Shown here piece by piece: positions 56,029-63,840 of a DNA stretch of 64,000 bases. A program made the translations under genes and the position numbers. The notes beneath the pieces were generated by a model that had not been told where the DNA came from, did not search any database, and saw only the letters and a program-made list of their open reading frames with translations. The stretch's first letter is position 1. Each line of letters opens with the position of its first letter. Origin of the DNA: Pseudoalteromonas sp. N1230-9 (lineage in GTDB: Bacteria > Pseudomonadota > Gammaproteobacteria > Enterobacterales > Alteromonadaceae); contig NZ_CP090419.1 of the NCBI RefSeq assembly GCF_032716425.1, positions 445,001 to 509,000 of the forward strand, in the 5' to 3' direction.

Positions 56029-56207
56029 AGGCCGCCAATTCGCTCGGCGAGTTCTTTATACTTTTTTACATCTTCTGGTTCAAATAAAGGCTCACCTTTG
56101 TCATCTTGTGATTTCGAGATTAGTAAATGCTCGCGAGCAAGTCGTTTAACACGTTCGACTTTTACACCTAAAAATTCTGCAACTTGCTCTGTAGACATTA
56201 AACTCAT
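56025..56207 (-). CDS. Small MerR/excisionase-like helix-turn-helix protein
   Basis: 60 residues (MSLMSTEQVAEFLGVKVERVKRLAREHLL..., ending KYKELAERIGGL). The pattern STEQVAEFLGVKVERVKRLAREH is a winged HTH of the MerR/excisionase type. AGGGG lies ~10 nt before ATG 56207; the longer TTG frame from 56231 is less likely. No integrase or phage gene is near, so it is not clearly an excisionase. Function unknown. Confidence 0.7.
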   Translation of the reverse strand: MSLMSTEQVAEFLGVKVERVKRLAREHLLISKSQDDKGEPLFEPEDVKKYKELAERIGGL

Positions 56208-56426
56208 ATTCAAATTCCCCTTACACGGCAATGAGTGCCATTTGTTATTTAATTTATTAAGTATACGTTAATACCGTGGTTCTGCCCGAATGTGAAGTGT
56301 TTTAATGCAATTTGCTGAATTTATAAGCATATAGGGCTTTAGATGCTAGCATTTAAGGCAAGATGCCATTATCATTGCCGAGTTGTCATACTGATATCGC
56401 GAGTCAGTATTGATGACGACAAATGT

Positions 56427-56501
56427 GCTCTCGTGGTGAAATGGATATCACGTGGCCCTCCGGAGGCTAAGTTGCAGGTTCGATCCCTGCCGAGAGCGCC
56501 A
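56427..56501 (+). tRNA. tRNA-Arg (anticodon CCG)
   Basis: 75 nt with all arms visible: acceptor GCTCTCG / CGAGAGC, D-arm GTGA / TCAC, anticodon stem-loop with loop CTCCGGA (anticodon CCG), T-arm GCAGG TTCGATC CCTGC, discriminator G and encoded CCA. It reads CGG arginine codons, which are rare in AT-leaning genomes. Stands alone on the strand. A 7-bp inverted repeat ATACTGA / TCAGTAT lies at 56388-56410 just upstream. Confidence 0.97.
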
Positions 56502-56831
56502 TTTGCTCCGCTATTTATTTCCTTTTTAAACTTATCATTCCTCCATCAAACTACTTACTTACGATAGTAAAGCTGCATATTTAAGCCTGTTCAAACATCA
56601 TCCCTTATAAGTAATTCATTAAACTTATTTGTATTTTATGTTCCTGCGTTTAAGTCTGTTACTTAAAATACTTTAAATTTCCTTTTTAATTGCAAGTTTA
56701 ATTGATAATCATTATTGTTAACCTTGTTTCGGCATAGCTATACGCAAGTGTACTTAGTTTCTCTTGTACTGTTGATTTCAAACTGCGTTTTATGTTGATA
56801 GACACACCATTAAAGCTTAAAAGGAAACTTA
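56502..56831. other. Intergenic region after tRNA-Arg
   Basis: 330 bp with no gene. It holds a Fur-box-like sequence at 56703-56717 and an SD (AAAGGAAAC) for the DUF4198 gene. No clear terminator for the tRNA is seen. Confidence 0.6.
56703..56717 (+). promoter_or_regulatory. Fur box-like operator
   Basis: TGATAATCATTATTG matches 13 of 15 bases of the 7-1-7 Fur heptamer pattern TGATAATNATTATCA. It lies about 115 bp before the DUF4198 gene, whose family is often iron-regulated. Confidence 0.6.
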
Positions 56832-57491
56832 ATGAACTGCTTAAAGAATTTACTTTTTATTACTGCACTTATCGGCAGTAGTTTTGCAAATGCACATGAA
56901 GTTTGGTTGGTAAAGTCTGCAAAAGGCGATGATATAAAACTGTATTTAGGAGAGCCAGGTGAACCTGAATCTGGCGATATTATTGCAAGGCTAAAAAATG
57001 CACAGGTATTTGTTAATGATAGTCAGTCGACTTTAGCGCTTACTCAACACCAAAACTATTGGTTAGCTGAGGTAAAAGAGCAAGGTGATGTAAGAGCTTT
57101 CATAGATGATTTATGGGAACCTTGGAAAATGGAGAAAACCTCAGAACAAGAGGCGGATAAGCTCCAAGCGGCTAAGCTTTTTGCTAAGGCTGGCCGTCAA
57201 GATACCAAAGCTAAACAAGAGCTTGAGTTCGTGCCAAGCAAAGCAAACGGGAACACCTTTACACTTGTTTATAAAAATAACCCTGTTGCTGATCATGCTG
57301 TATTAGTGCAAACACCTAGCCAGCAATTAAAAATAACAACCGATAAAAAAGGGCAATTAACTGTTACCAATAAAGAGAAAGGAACCTATATTATTTCCAG
57401 TGATTACCCTGTTGAAGGAAAGGCTGTCGTTGCCGGTAATCAGGTTGATAGCACGTATAATATTGTAACGATTAGTTTTCGAGTTGATTAA
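56832..57491 (+). CDS. DUF4198-family periplasmic protein
   Basis: 219 residues with a Sec signal (MNCLKNLLFITALIGSSFANA, cut before HEVWLV). Begins AHEVWLVKS, the family hallmark, and has a predicted all-beta C-terminal Ig-like half (~130-219). DUF4198 proteins are often encoded near TonB-dependent receptors and metal uptake genes. An upstream Fur-like box supports iron regulation. No receptor gene is near here. Exact role unknown. Confidence 0.8.
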   Translation: MNCLKNLLFITALIGSSFANAHEVWLVKSAKGDDIKLYLGEPGEPESGDIIARLKNAQVFVNDSQSTLALTQHQNYWLAEVKEQGDVRAFIDDLWEPWKMEKTSEQEADKLQAAKLFAKAGRQDTKAKQELEFVPSKANGNTFTLVYKNNPVADHAVLVQTPSQQLKITTDKKGQLTVTNKEKGTYIISSDYPVEGKAVVAGNQVDSTYNIVTISFRVD

Positions 57492-57649
57492 CTTTAAAAT
57501 GTGATACGCATTTTAAACTTACTAGTTAGCTCTTTAATTTTGGCTACCTAAGTCAAATAGTCGGCTAGCTTGTGAGTGAGAATGTGGTTTGCTGATACTG
57601 TTATTATTTTCTACACTAGTCGAACTTGTATTCTTTTAAAGATAAAAAT

Positions 57650-57871
57650 ATGACTTATAGTCCAATACCTTGTGCTGACTACGATCAATATGAGCTTTGG
57701 TGTATGCAAAACGCTGAGTTGTTGATCACATTAGATTCTGGTGAGCAGCTTCAGGGCAAAGCAGTAAATTTGAAAATAATACACCCCGATGGTGAACACT
57801 TAATTATTACAACTGCAAAAGGCGAACATAACGTTCGCCTTGATTTAATTACTTCAGTAGTTGTTGTTTAA
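57650..57871 (+). CDS. rof: Rof/YaeO-like Rho-binding antiterminator
   Basis: 73 residues (MTYSPIPCADYDQYELWCMQNAEL..., then VRLDLITSVVVV). The pattern YxPIxCxDYDxxELxC and the closing RLDxITS match Rof (YaeO), which binds Rho and blocks its RNA loading. ATG 57650 gives the family start; a TTG frame from 57626 adds eight residues. It lies 6 bp before the end of the zntB gene on the other strand. Family assignment is by motif. Confidence 0.82.
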   Translation: MTYSPIPCADYDQYELWCMQNAELLITLDSGEQLQGKAVNLKIIHPDGEHLIITTAKGEHNVRLDLITSVVVV

Positions 57872-57877
57872 CCCTAG

Positions 57878-58849
57878 TTAGAGCCACTTTTTATTTTTAA
57901 AGTAAATGCCAATACCGACAGTAAGCACGACTAAAAATATTAAAAATACGCTGAATGCATAGGGGTTTTCAGTACCTGGTATACCGCCAACATTCACACC
58001 TAATAAGCCTGTTAAAAAGCCCAGTGGCAAGAAAAGTGCCGCGACAACCGACATCACATACATACGTTGATTAAGTTGCTCAGACACTTGATTAGCAATA
58101 GTTTGTTGAATGATTTGCGCGCGCTCAATTGAGCTGTCTAGCTCTTCTAAAAAGCGAATTAACATGTTGGTTGTTTCGTTTAAACGTGCTTTATCATCTT
58201 CATCTAACCACTTGTACTTATTGTTTAATAAAGTGATAAGGGCTTCTTTTTGTGGCCTTAAATAGCGTTTTAGAGCAATGGTTTGGCGACGCATTTGCGC
58301 TAACGCTTGGTTATCAAAGCCTTTATTTGGTTCGTCAATTTCATCTTCAAAAATATCTAACGTGTCATCAAGACTATCAATCACACCTTGCATGCGTGAT
58401 GTTAAATTTTGTGCCAAATCACACACTAATTCAGAGATTGAACAGGGGCCGTTACTATCATTAAATGACGCAACAACATCTTGTACAGAGAGCAAACGAC
58501 GTTTGCGAGTTGTCACTATGATGTTTTCATTAATGAATAAACGTAAAGACACCATGTCTTCAGGGCTTTGCGCAGGATTTAGATTAACGCCACGCAAAAA
58601 TAGCATAGTGCCATTGGTAACTTTAGTCAGGCGCGGGCGTGTCTCATCTGCTGTCAATGATGCTAATTCGTAATCAGTTAATAGATTACTGCTTTCAAGC
58701 CACTGAATCGCCTCAGGCTGACTATAATCCATATGAACCCAAAGTTTTCCGTGTTCGGGTTGCCAATTTTGCAGCTCAGTACTATTGTCAATAGCACGCG
58801 CACCGCCTTGCTCGTCTAAAATTAAGACATGAAGTAACCCATTGATCAT
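57878..58849 (-). CDS. zntB: Zinc transporter ZntB (CorA family)
   Basis: Pentameric CorA-fold channel of 323 residues. Long cytoplasmic N-terminal domain with a helical stalk (~1-260). Two C-terminal helices (~262-281 and ~294-314) flank the GVNVGG motif. In CorA the equivalent triplet is GMN; GVN is found in ZntB/TmCorA-like members, pointing to Zn2+ transport. E. coli ZntB is 327 aa. Direction (uptake or efflux) is not settled by sequence. Confidence 0.88.
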   Translation of the reverse strand: MINGLLHVLILDEQGGARAIDNSTELQNWQPEHGKLWVHMDYSQPEAIQWLESSNLLTDYELASLTADETRPRLTKVTNGTMLFLRGVNLNPAQSPEDMVSLRLFINENIIVTTRKRRLLSVQDVVASFNDSNGPCSISELVCDLAQNLTSRMQGVIDSLDDTLDIFEDEIDEPNKGFDNQALAQMRRQTIALKRYLRPQKEALITLLNNKYKWLDEDDKARLNETTNMLIRFLEELDSSIERAQIIQQTIANQVSEQLNQRMYVMSVVAALFLPLGFLTGLLGVNVGGIPGTENPYAFSVFLIFLVVLTVGIGIYFKNKKWL

Positions 58850-58997
58850 ATTGAACTCTCGTTTTACAAATAGTGCGATATAGTTGATTATAGTTTAGCC
58901 TACGTCAATTAAATCGATTTATCGAGGGGATAAATATATTTCGTTGGTGTTTCTAGCTCTGTAGCGTATAAGACACTTTTTTATAGAGGGCACATTA

Positions 58998-59420
58998 ATG
59001 ACTGCAAAAATTATTGTTGGCTGGCGCGAATGGTTGAGCTTACCTGAACTGGGAATTGATAAGATCAAAGCGAAAGTGGACACTGGTGCGCGTACTTCGT
59101 GTATTCATGCTTTTGATGTTGAAGAGTTTTCAGAAAATGGTGAGAACTGGGTGAAATTTTCAACCCACCCTTTACAAGACGATGAAGAAACAATAGTAGA
59201 GTGCCGCGCAAAAGTTGTTGAGCGTAAGTATGTGACCAGCTCAAGTGGTCAGCGCGAACTTCGCTACTTTATCGAAACAAAATTAGTCGCAGGAAACCAA
59301 AGCTGGCCTGTAAGGGTGACTTTAAGTAACCGTTCAACAATGAAGTTTAGAATGTTGTTAGGGCGTACAGCAATGGAAAACCGCATAGTCGTTGATCCGG
59401 CTTTATCTCATTTATTATAG
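58998..59420 (+). CDS. RimB-type retropepsin-like zinc protease
   Basis: 140 residues (VGWREWLSLPELGIDKIKAKVDTGARTSCIHA..., MLLGRTAMENRIVVDP). The DTGA motif (aspartic-protease-like, ~28) and LLGRTAM match the ATP-dependent zinc protease / RimB family, members of which trim glutamate tails that RimK adds to ribosomal protein S6. rimK follows 57 bp later. The activity is inferred from neighbours and family. Confidence 0.88.
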   Translation: MTAKIIVGWREWLSLPELGIDKIKAKVDTGARTSCIHAFDVEEFSENGENWVKFSTHPLQDDEETIVECRAKVVERKYVTSSSGQRELRYFIETKLVAGNQSWPVRVTLSNRSTMKFRMLLGRTAMENRIVVDPALSHLL

Positions 59421-59477
59421 AAAAGGACTTATCACACGTTTTTACGTGTATGAGTTTATCAGTTAAGGTTTTTAACT

Positions 59478-60383
59478 ATGAAACTTGGTATTTTATCACG
59501 CAACCAAAATTTATATTCAACACGTCGCTTGATTGAAGCTGCTGAGCAGCGTGGTCATGAAGTAAAAGTGATTGATGCACTACGTTGTTATATGAACATC
59601 AATTCAGAGCAACCTGAAATACATTACCGCGGTGAAAATTTAAAAGATTTTGATGCAATTGTACCGCGCATTGGTTCATCAGTGACTTTTTATGGCTGCG
59701 CAGTATTACGCCAATTTGAAATGATGGGTGTATTCCCTGTGAACGAATCAGTCGCAATTACTCGCTCACGAGATAAGTTACGTTCATTACAACTATTGTC
59801 ACGTAAAGGCGTAGGCATGCCAGTAACAGGGTTTGCGAGTAAACCTGATGATGTAAAAGACTTACTAAGCATGGTAGGTGGTACGCCTGTTGTAATCAAG
59901 TTACTTGAAGGTACACAAGGTATCGGCGTGGTATTAGCTGAAACACGTAAAGCGGCAGAAAGTGTAATCGAAGCGTTTATGGGTTTAAAAGCCAATATCA
60001 TGGTGCAAGAGTACATCAAAGAAGCGGGCGGTGCGGATATTCGCTGTTTTGTATTAGGTGATAAAGTGATTGCGGCGATGAAACGTCAAGCCCAAGAAGG
60101 TGAATTCCGTTCTAACTTACACCGTGGTGGTAGCGCGACTTTGGTTCGTATTACCCCAGAAGAAAGAAAAACCGCTGTTGCAGCAGCTAAAGCAATGGGC
60201 TTGAATGTAGCGGGCGTTGATTTACTTCGCTCAGCACGTGGTCCATTGGTGATGGAAGTAAACTCGTCACCAGGCCTTGAAGGCATTGAAGTTGCAACAG
60301 GTAAAGACATTGCTGGCATGATTGTCGAGTTTATTGAAAAAACAGCGGCATCAAAAAGAACAGCAACGCGTGGTAAAGGCTAG
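59478..60383 (+). CDS. rimK: ATP-dependent glutamate ligase RimK
   Basis: ATP-grasp ligase that adds glutamate residues to the C-terminus of ribosomal protein S6. 301 residues, colinear with E. coli RimK ([18 protein letters not shown]..., and ATP-grasp motifs [46 protein letters not shown]). It is in a cluster with a RimB-type protease and an aspartoacylase-like gene, the layout seen in relatives. Confidence 0.95.
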   Translation: MKLGILSRNQNLYSTRRLIEAAEQRGHEVKVIDALRCYMNINSEQPEIHYRGENLKDFDAIVPRIGSSVTFYGCAVLRQFEMMGVFPVNESVAITRSRDKLRSLQLLSRKGVGMPVTGFASKPDDVKDLLSMVGGTPVVIKLLEGTQGIGVVLAETRKAAESVIEAFMGLKANIMVQEYIKEAGGADIRCFVLGDKVIAAMKRQAQEGEFRSNLHRGGSATLVRITPEERKTAVAAAKAMGLNVAGVDLLRSARGPLVMEVNSSPGLEGIEVATGKDIAGMIVEFIEKTAASKRTATRGKG

Positions 60384-60430
60384 GCCTTTACCTGCTATTG
60401 ATATAAGCGCTCTATTAAAAGGAACAGTGC

Positions 60431-61489
60431 GTGGCAAAGGTTAAGAAAAATACACCGTTTTCAATTTTGGGTGATACTGTTGGGGTTGGAGAACGCAAAG
60501 CGTTTTCGATTGAGGCTGCAAAGCTTTATACCCACTCACCGTTGAATATTCCGATTGAAGTTGTAAATGGAGTGCAGCAAGGGCCTGTGCTAATGGTGTG
60601 TGCTGCAATTCATGGTGACGAGTTAAACGGGGTTGAAGTTGTAAGACAGTTACTTGCTAAAATCGACCCAGAGCAATTGCGTGGAACCATTATTGCTGTA
60701 CCGATTGTGAATGTATTTGGCTTTATCCATAAGTCGCGTTATTTACCTGACCGCCGTGATATGAATCGTAGTTTTCCTGGTTCAACACGAGGCTCGTTAG
60801 CAGGGCGTATGGCGAATGCGTTTTTTACTCAAGTAGCAGTGCATTGTACGCATATTATTGATTTACATACTGGCGCAATCCATCGTACTAACTTGCCACA
60901 GATCAGAGCCAACTTAAGTGACCCCGAGACTGCAGCTATGGCTAAAGCATTTGGTACGCCGGCAGTGATTGACGCCTCATTGCGTAATGGCTCATTGCGT
61001 AGTGAAGCGGCCAATTTAGGCATTCCTGTTATCACTTATGAAGCGGGAGAGGCACTGCGCTTTGACCCAATTGCCATTGCCGCAGGCGTGCAAGGGGTTG
61101 ATTATGTTATGCGCCATTTAAAAATGGTGCGTGGCAAGCGTGCTAAAAAGCTTCCTGAGCCAGTGATTGCAAGTTCGACGAGCTGGATACGTGCCGAAGT
61201 GGATGGTATTGTCCGTGCGCAAGTATCCCTTGGTGAGCGAGTGATGAAAGGGCAGGTGCTCGCTTATATAAGTAGTCCATTAGGCGATGCTGAGCTTGAG
61301 CTACTGGCACCCCGCAGTGGTATTGTTATTGGCCAGCAAACGATGCCACTTGTAAACGAAGGGGATGCAGTGTTTCATTTAGCCTACTTTGCCCATGCGA
61401 ATAGCCTTGTAGAGCAACAGCTCGAAACCTTTATTGATGAAATAAGCGATATTGAAGACGAGCTAAAAACGGCTGAACTTAATAACTAA
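60431..61489 (+). CDS. Succinylglutamate desuccinylase/aspartoacylase family protein
   Basis: 352-residue zinc amidohydrolase of the M14-like AstE/AspA family. Zinc ligands and catalytic region: CAAIHGDELNGVEVVRQL (His, Glu) and HIIDLHTGAIHRTN (His). The C-terminal part (~250-320) is a beta-barrel with a SWIRAEVDGIVRAQV segment. The member here is not the arginine-pathway AstE by position; it is third in the RimB-RimK cluster, suggesting it acts on poly-glutamate or another amide. GTG start, AGGA 8 nt upstream. Confidence 0.85.
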   Translation: MAKVKKNTPFSILGDTVGVGERKAFSIEAAKLYTHSPLNIPIEVVNGVQQGPVLMVCAAIHGDELNGVEVVRQLLAKIDPEQLRGTIIAVPIVNVFGFIHKSRYLPDRRDMNRSFPGSTRGSLAGRMANAFFTQVAVHCTHIIDLHTGAIHRTNLPQIRANLSDPETAAMAKAFGTPAVIDASLRNGSLRSEAANLGIPVITYEAGEALRFDPIAIAAGVQGVDYVMRHLKMVRGKRAKKLPEPVIASSTSWIRAEVDGIVRAQVSLGERVMKGQVLAYISSPLGDAELELLAPRSGIVIGQQTMPLVNEGDAVFHLAYFAHANSLVEQQLETFIDEISDIEDELKTAELNN

Positions 61490-61510
61490 TAGCTGTTAAT
61501 CTTTTACTTT

Positions 61511-61534
61511 AAAAGCCGCAATTTGCGGCTTTTA
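61511..61534 (+). terminator. Intrinsic terminator after the rimK cluster
   Basis: AAAAGCCGCA / TGCGGCTTTT with a 3-nt loop. It ends the rimB-rimK-aspartoacylase transcript and separates it from the unknown module downstream. Confidence 0.88.
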
Positions 61535-61648
61535 TTATTTGAGATAAGCGTTAATTACAGACATTTCTGATTAACCAAACATTGAATTAACTTCTTTAGT
61601 GTTTAAAATAGAGACGAATGGAATTAGTCAATTTATAAGGAAATTACT

Positions 61649-62599
61649 ATGTCTGCACATGCTCGTCGCGCAATTGCTCAAAGGCAGCGCCAACAACAAA
61701 TTCAAAACATACTCGCCAGTAATAATCATACAATGTTAATCATGAACTCAGCGGAGTTTGTTGACTACATTATTTCCGTAAAAATGAAACAGGGGTATTC
61801 TCGTGCACAAGCTGTTGATTGGATTGATGCGCAGTTAAAAGAATATAACTCTGTATCTAATAAATGGGAAAGAATTAAAGGTGATTTAAAGTTCGGTGTA
61901 GGCTTATATCCTTTGTTTGATGATGTAAGATCGCTTACTGTACTAGCTGCAGCACTTAAACAGCAGGGAAATGTGTTCGGCAAGTTTAAAATCAAAGTGT
62001 ATAACGGCTCGCCAGCCATAATTATAGACTCATACCCACGAATCCGTGAACACTTAACAGGGACCCGATACTTAGCAAGTAATCCAAAGTTATTTACAGT
62101 TGGTGTGGGCAGGTTAGAAGCGGCAAAGTCAATGAAGGGTGGGTTTATTGTTACTTTGATCGTCTCCGTCTCTTTTCATGCATTGGATCTTGTTTTGAGG
62201 GATGAAACAACATGGCATGACTTCGTTGCAGGTGTTGCTGTTGATATGGCAGTTGTGGGGGCGACAATAGCTACAACATTACTGATAACTACCTTAGCAA
62301 AATATTTTTTAGGTGCGGTAGTCATAACTTCAGCTTCTATCCCTTTAATTATAGTTGTCGCAGTAGGAACTGGATTTACCGTTTTGTCGATGATATTTAA
62401 AAATGAAATTGATAACTTAGTAAGGTATTTGGCCGAAGAACTTAGAGTTATAGAGGTTAAAATCGCGGAAGGAATTATAAAACTTACACCCAAAAAGCCT
62501 GTTTTGGAGGAGGTTCATTGTGATGGCCTGTCAAACTACTTTTACTCTTTGTTTGGTGTACCAAAACTAAATATCAAAGGTGGCTCATGTCGTTATTGA
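61649..62599 (+). CDS. Unrecognised protein with long hydrophobic segment, candidate membrane-active toxin
   Basis: 316 residues; no family recognised. Soluble basic N-terminal part (~1-160; RAIAQRQRQQQIQN, then a KWERIKGDLKFGVGLYPLFDD and GTRYLASNPKLFTVGVG block). Then strongly hydrophobic stretches at ~166-187 and ~195-255, rich in Gly, Ala, Val and Ile (VVGATIATTLLITTLAKY...), like the hairpin of pore-forming colicins. The amphipathic end (~258-300) is charged, and the last ~25 residues carry two cysteines (VHCDG, GGSCRY). No signal peptide or secretion marker. The first membrane paralog starts inside its 3' end (13-nt overlap), so the two are co-expressed. Toxin function is inferred from architecture and the repeated partner genes only. 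AAGGAAA lies upstream of the ATG. Confidence 0.75.
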   Translation: MSAHARRAIAQRQRQQQIQNILASNNHTMLIMNSAEFVDYIISVKMKQGYSRAQAVDWIDAQLKEYNSVSNKWERIKGDLKFGVGLYPLFDDVRSLTVLAAALKQQGNVFGKFKIKVYNGSPAIIIDSYPRIREHLTGTRYLASNPKLFTVGVGRLEAAKSMKGGFIVTLIVSVSFHALDLVLRDETTWHDFVAGVAVDMAVVGATIATTLLITTLAKYFLGAVVITSASIPLIIVVAVGTGFTVLSMIFKNEIDNLVRYLAEELRVIEVKIAEGIIKLTPKKPVLEEVHCDGLSNYFYSLFGVPKLNIKGGSCRY

Positions 62600-63177
62600 A
62601 GTGGGAAAAGTCAGAAGAGAGGTTTTCTGACCTCAAACTTAAAAATAAAATAATATTTTTTTTAGCCTTTATTTTTTTTCTTGGTATGGGCTGGGGTTAC
62701 ATATATGGGTCATATTATGGTTTAGTTAATCATATACTTATTGATGACAGTTTGTTTTATATTAGTGAGTTTGGCTATGCGGCACCTTTGATATTTTTTA
62801 TTCCATTTCCACTTTTTATTATTATAGCAGGAATCCAAAAAGCATTAGATTATAAGAATGATAAAACAAGTATTCTTATGCTGAAATCAATGTGTTTTGC
62901 TATTCCTCTATATTTTATTTTTTCCATTATCTGTAGCTTTTACATTGAAGCAAATTTAAAAAACCATGGCTACACTTATTGTTCATGGTATAAGTATTCG
63001 CCAACACGCTCACCTGATGTATGGCTGAAAAATAGTGAGCTTTGTTTAAAAGTTCATCATTATGTTGTGTCAGATGTTGAAGAGTGGTTTGAGTGGCATA
63101 ATGAACAAGGTATTGAACCTCAACTTGATGAGCTAAAAGCCTTTATTGCTAAAAAAAACAAAGAGCAGGGACGATAA
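62587..63177 (+). CDS. Tandem membrane protein 1, candidate immunity protein
   Basis: 196 residues with three membrane helices (~24-44, ~66-86, ~104-124), then a soluble C-terminal part. Conserved motif HGYTYCSWYKYSPTRSPDVW and a Cys after it (ELCLK), then an acidic tail (EPQLDELKAFIAKKNKEQGR). Resembles DUF1240-type membrane proteins (low-certainty recall). It overlaps the putative toxin gene by 13 nt. The three-helix topology matches immunity proteins of pore-forming colicins. Base composition here is more AT-rich than in the housekeeping genes. Confidence 0.8.
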   Translation: MSLLKWEKSEERFSDLKLKNKIIFFLAFIFFLGMGWGYIYGSYYGLVNHILIDDSLFYISEFGYAAPLIFFIPFPLFIIIAGIQKALDYKNDKTSILMLKSMCFAIPLYFIFSIICSFYIEANLKNHGYTYCSWYKYSPTRSPDVWLKNSELCLKVHHYVVSDVEEWFEWHNEQGIEPQLDELKAFIAKKNKEQGR

Positions 63178-63213
63178 AATAGCCTAATATAATATATTTT
63201 AAAAAGGAACTTC

Positions 63214-63804
63214 ATGCTAATTTTAAAGTGGGAAAAATCAGATGAAAAGTTTCAAGAACTTACTTTAAAAGCTAAGTTTTTACATTTGTTTAGTTTCTTA
63301 CTCTTTTCAATATTTACAGCCACTTTATTGTATTTATCATACATAGGTGTTTTTAAGCATTTACTTCTGGACTCAAGACGTTTTTATATTAGCGAGACTG
63401 GCCTGCTAGCACCCGCGATATTCTTTTTACCTTTTCCATTTTTTATGGTTGTCGCAATTATTCAGAAAGTTTTTAATTATAAAATCGATCAAACATTTAA
63501 ATTTATGATAAAAACTTCAACTATTGGTATAGCCTTGTTTTTTGTTTCTATATTTGTTTGTAGTTTTTACATAGAAGCAAACTTAAAAAAGCATGGTTAT
63601 ACTTACTGCTCTTGGTATAAATTTTCCCCGACGCGCTCACCTGATGTGTGGTTAAAAGATAGCCGTTTTTGTTTGAAAGAGGGTGCAATTGTTGCTTTAG
63701 ACGTTGAGAAATGGTTTGAATATCATGACAATAAAGGTATTGAACCTCAACTTGATGAACTTAAAGTATTCATTACTAAAGCGCGTAAAGAGCAAGGTCG
63801 TTAA
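63214..63804 (+). CDS. Tandem membrane protein 2, candidate immunity protein
   Basis: Also exactly 196 residues and alignable to copy 1 without gaps. Nearly identical blocks: SFYIEANLKKHGYTYCSWYK, SPTRSPDVWLK and GIEPQLDELK. Divergent blocks: the first two membrane helices and the loop after the conserved motif. Same AAAAAGGAACTTC leader directly before the ATG as copy 3. The divergence in helices with conservation of the C-terminal core fits variation in target specificity. Confidence 0.82.
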   Translation: MLILKWEKSDEKFQELTLKAKFLHLFSFLLFSIFTATLLYLSYIGVFKHLLLDSRRFYISETGLLAPAIFFLPFPFFMVVAIIQKVFNYKIDQTFKFMIKTSTIGIALFFVSIFVCSFYIEANLKKHGYTYCSWYKFSPTRSPDVWLKDSRFCLKEGAIVALDVEKWFEYHDNKGIEPQLDELKVFITKARKEQGR

Positions 63805-63840
63805 AATATAAGAATATAATTCTATCTAAAAAGGAACTTC

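Noticed and set aside
56025..56207. Excisionase and attachment site next to tRNA-Arg (integrated element)
   Set aside because: The HTH protein looks excisionase-like, but there is no integrase and no repeated tRNA 3' end downstream in the window.
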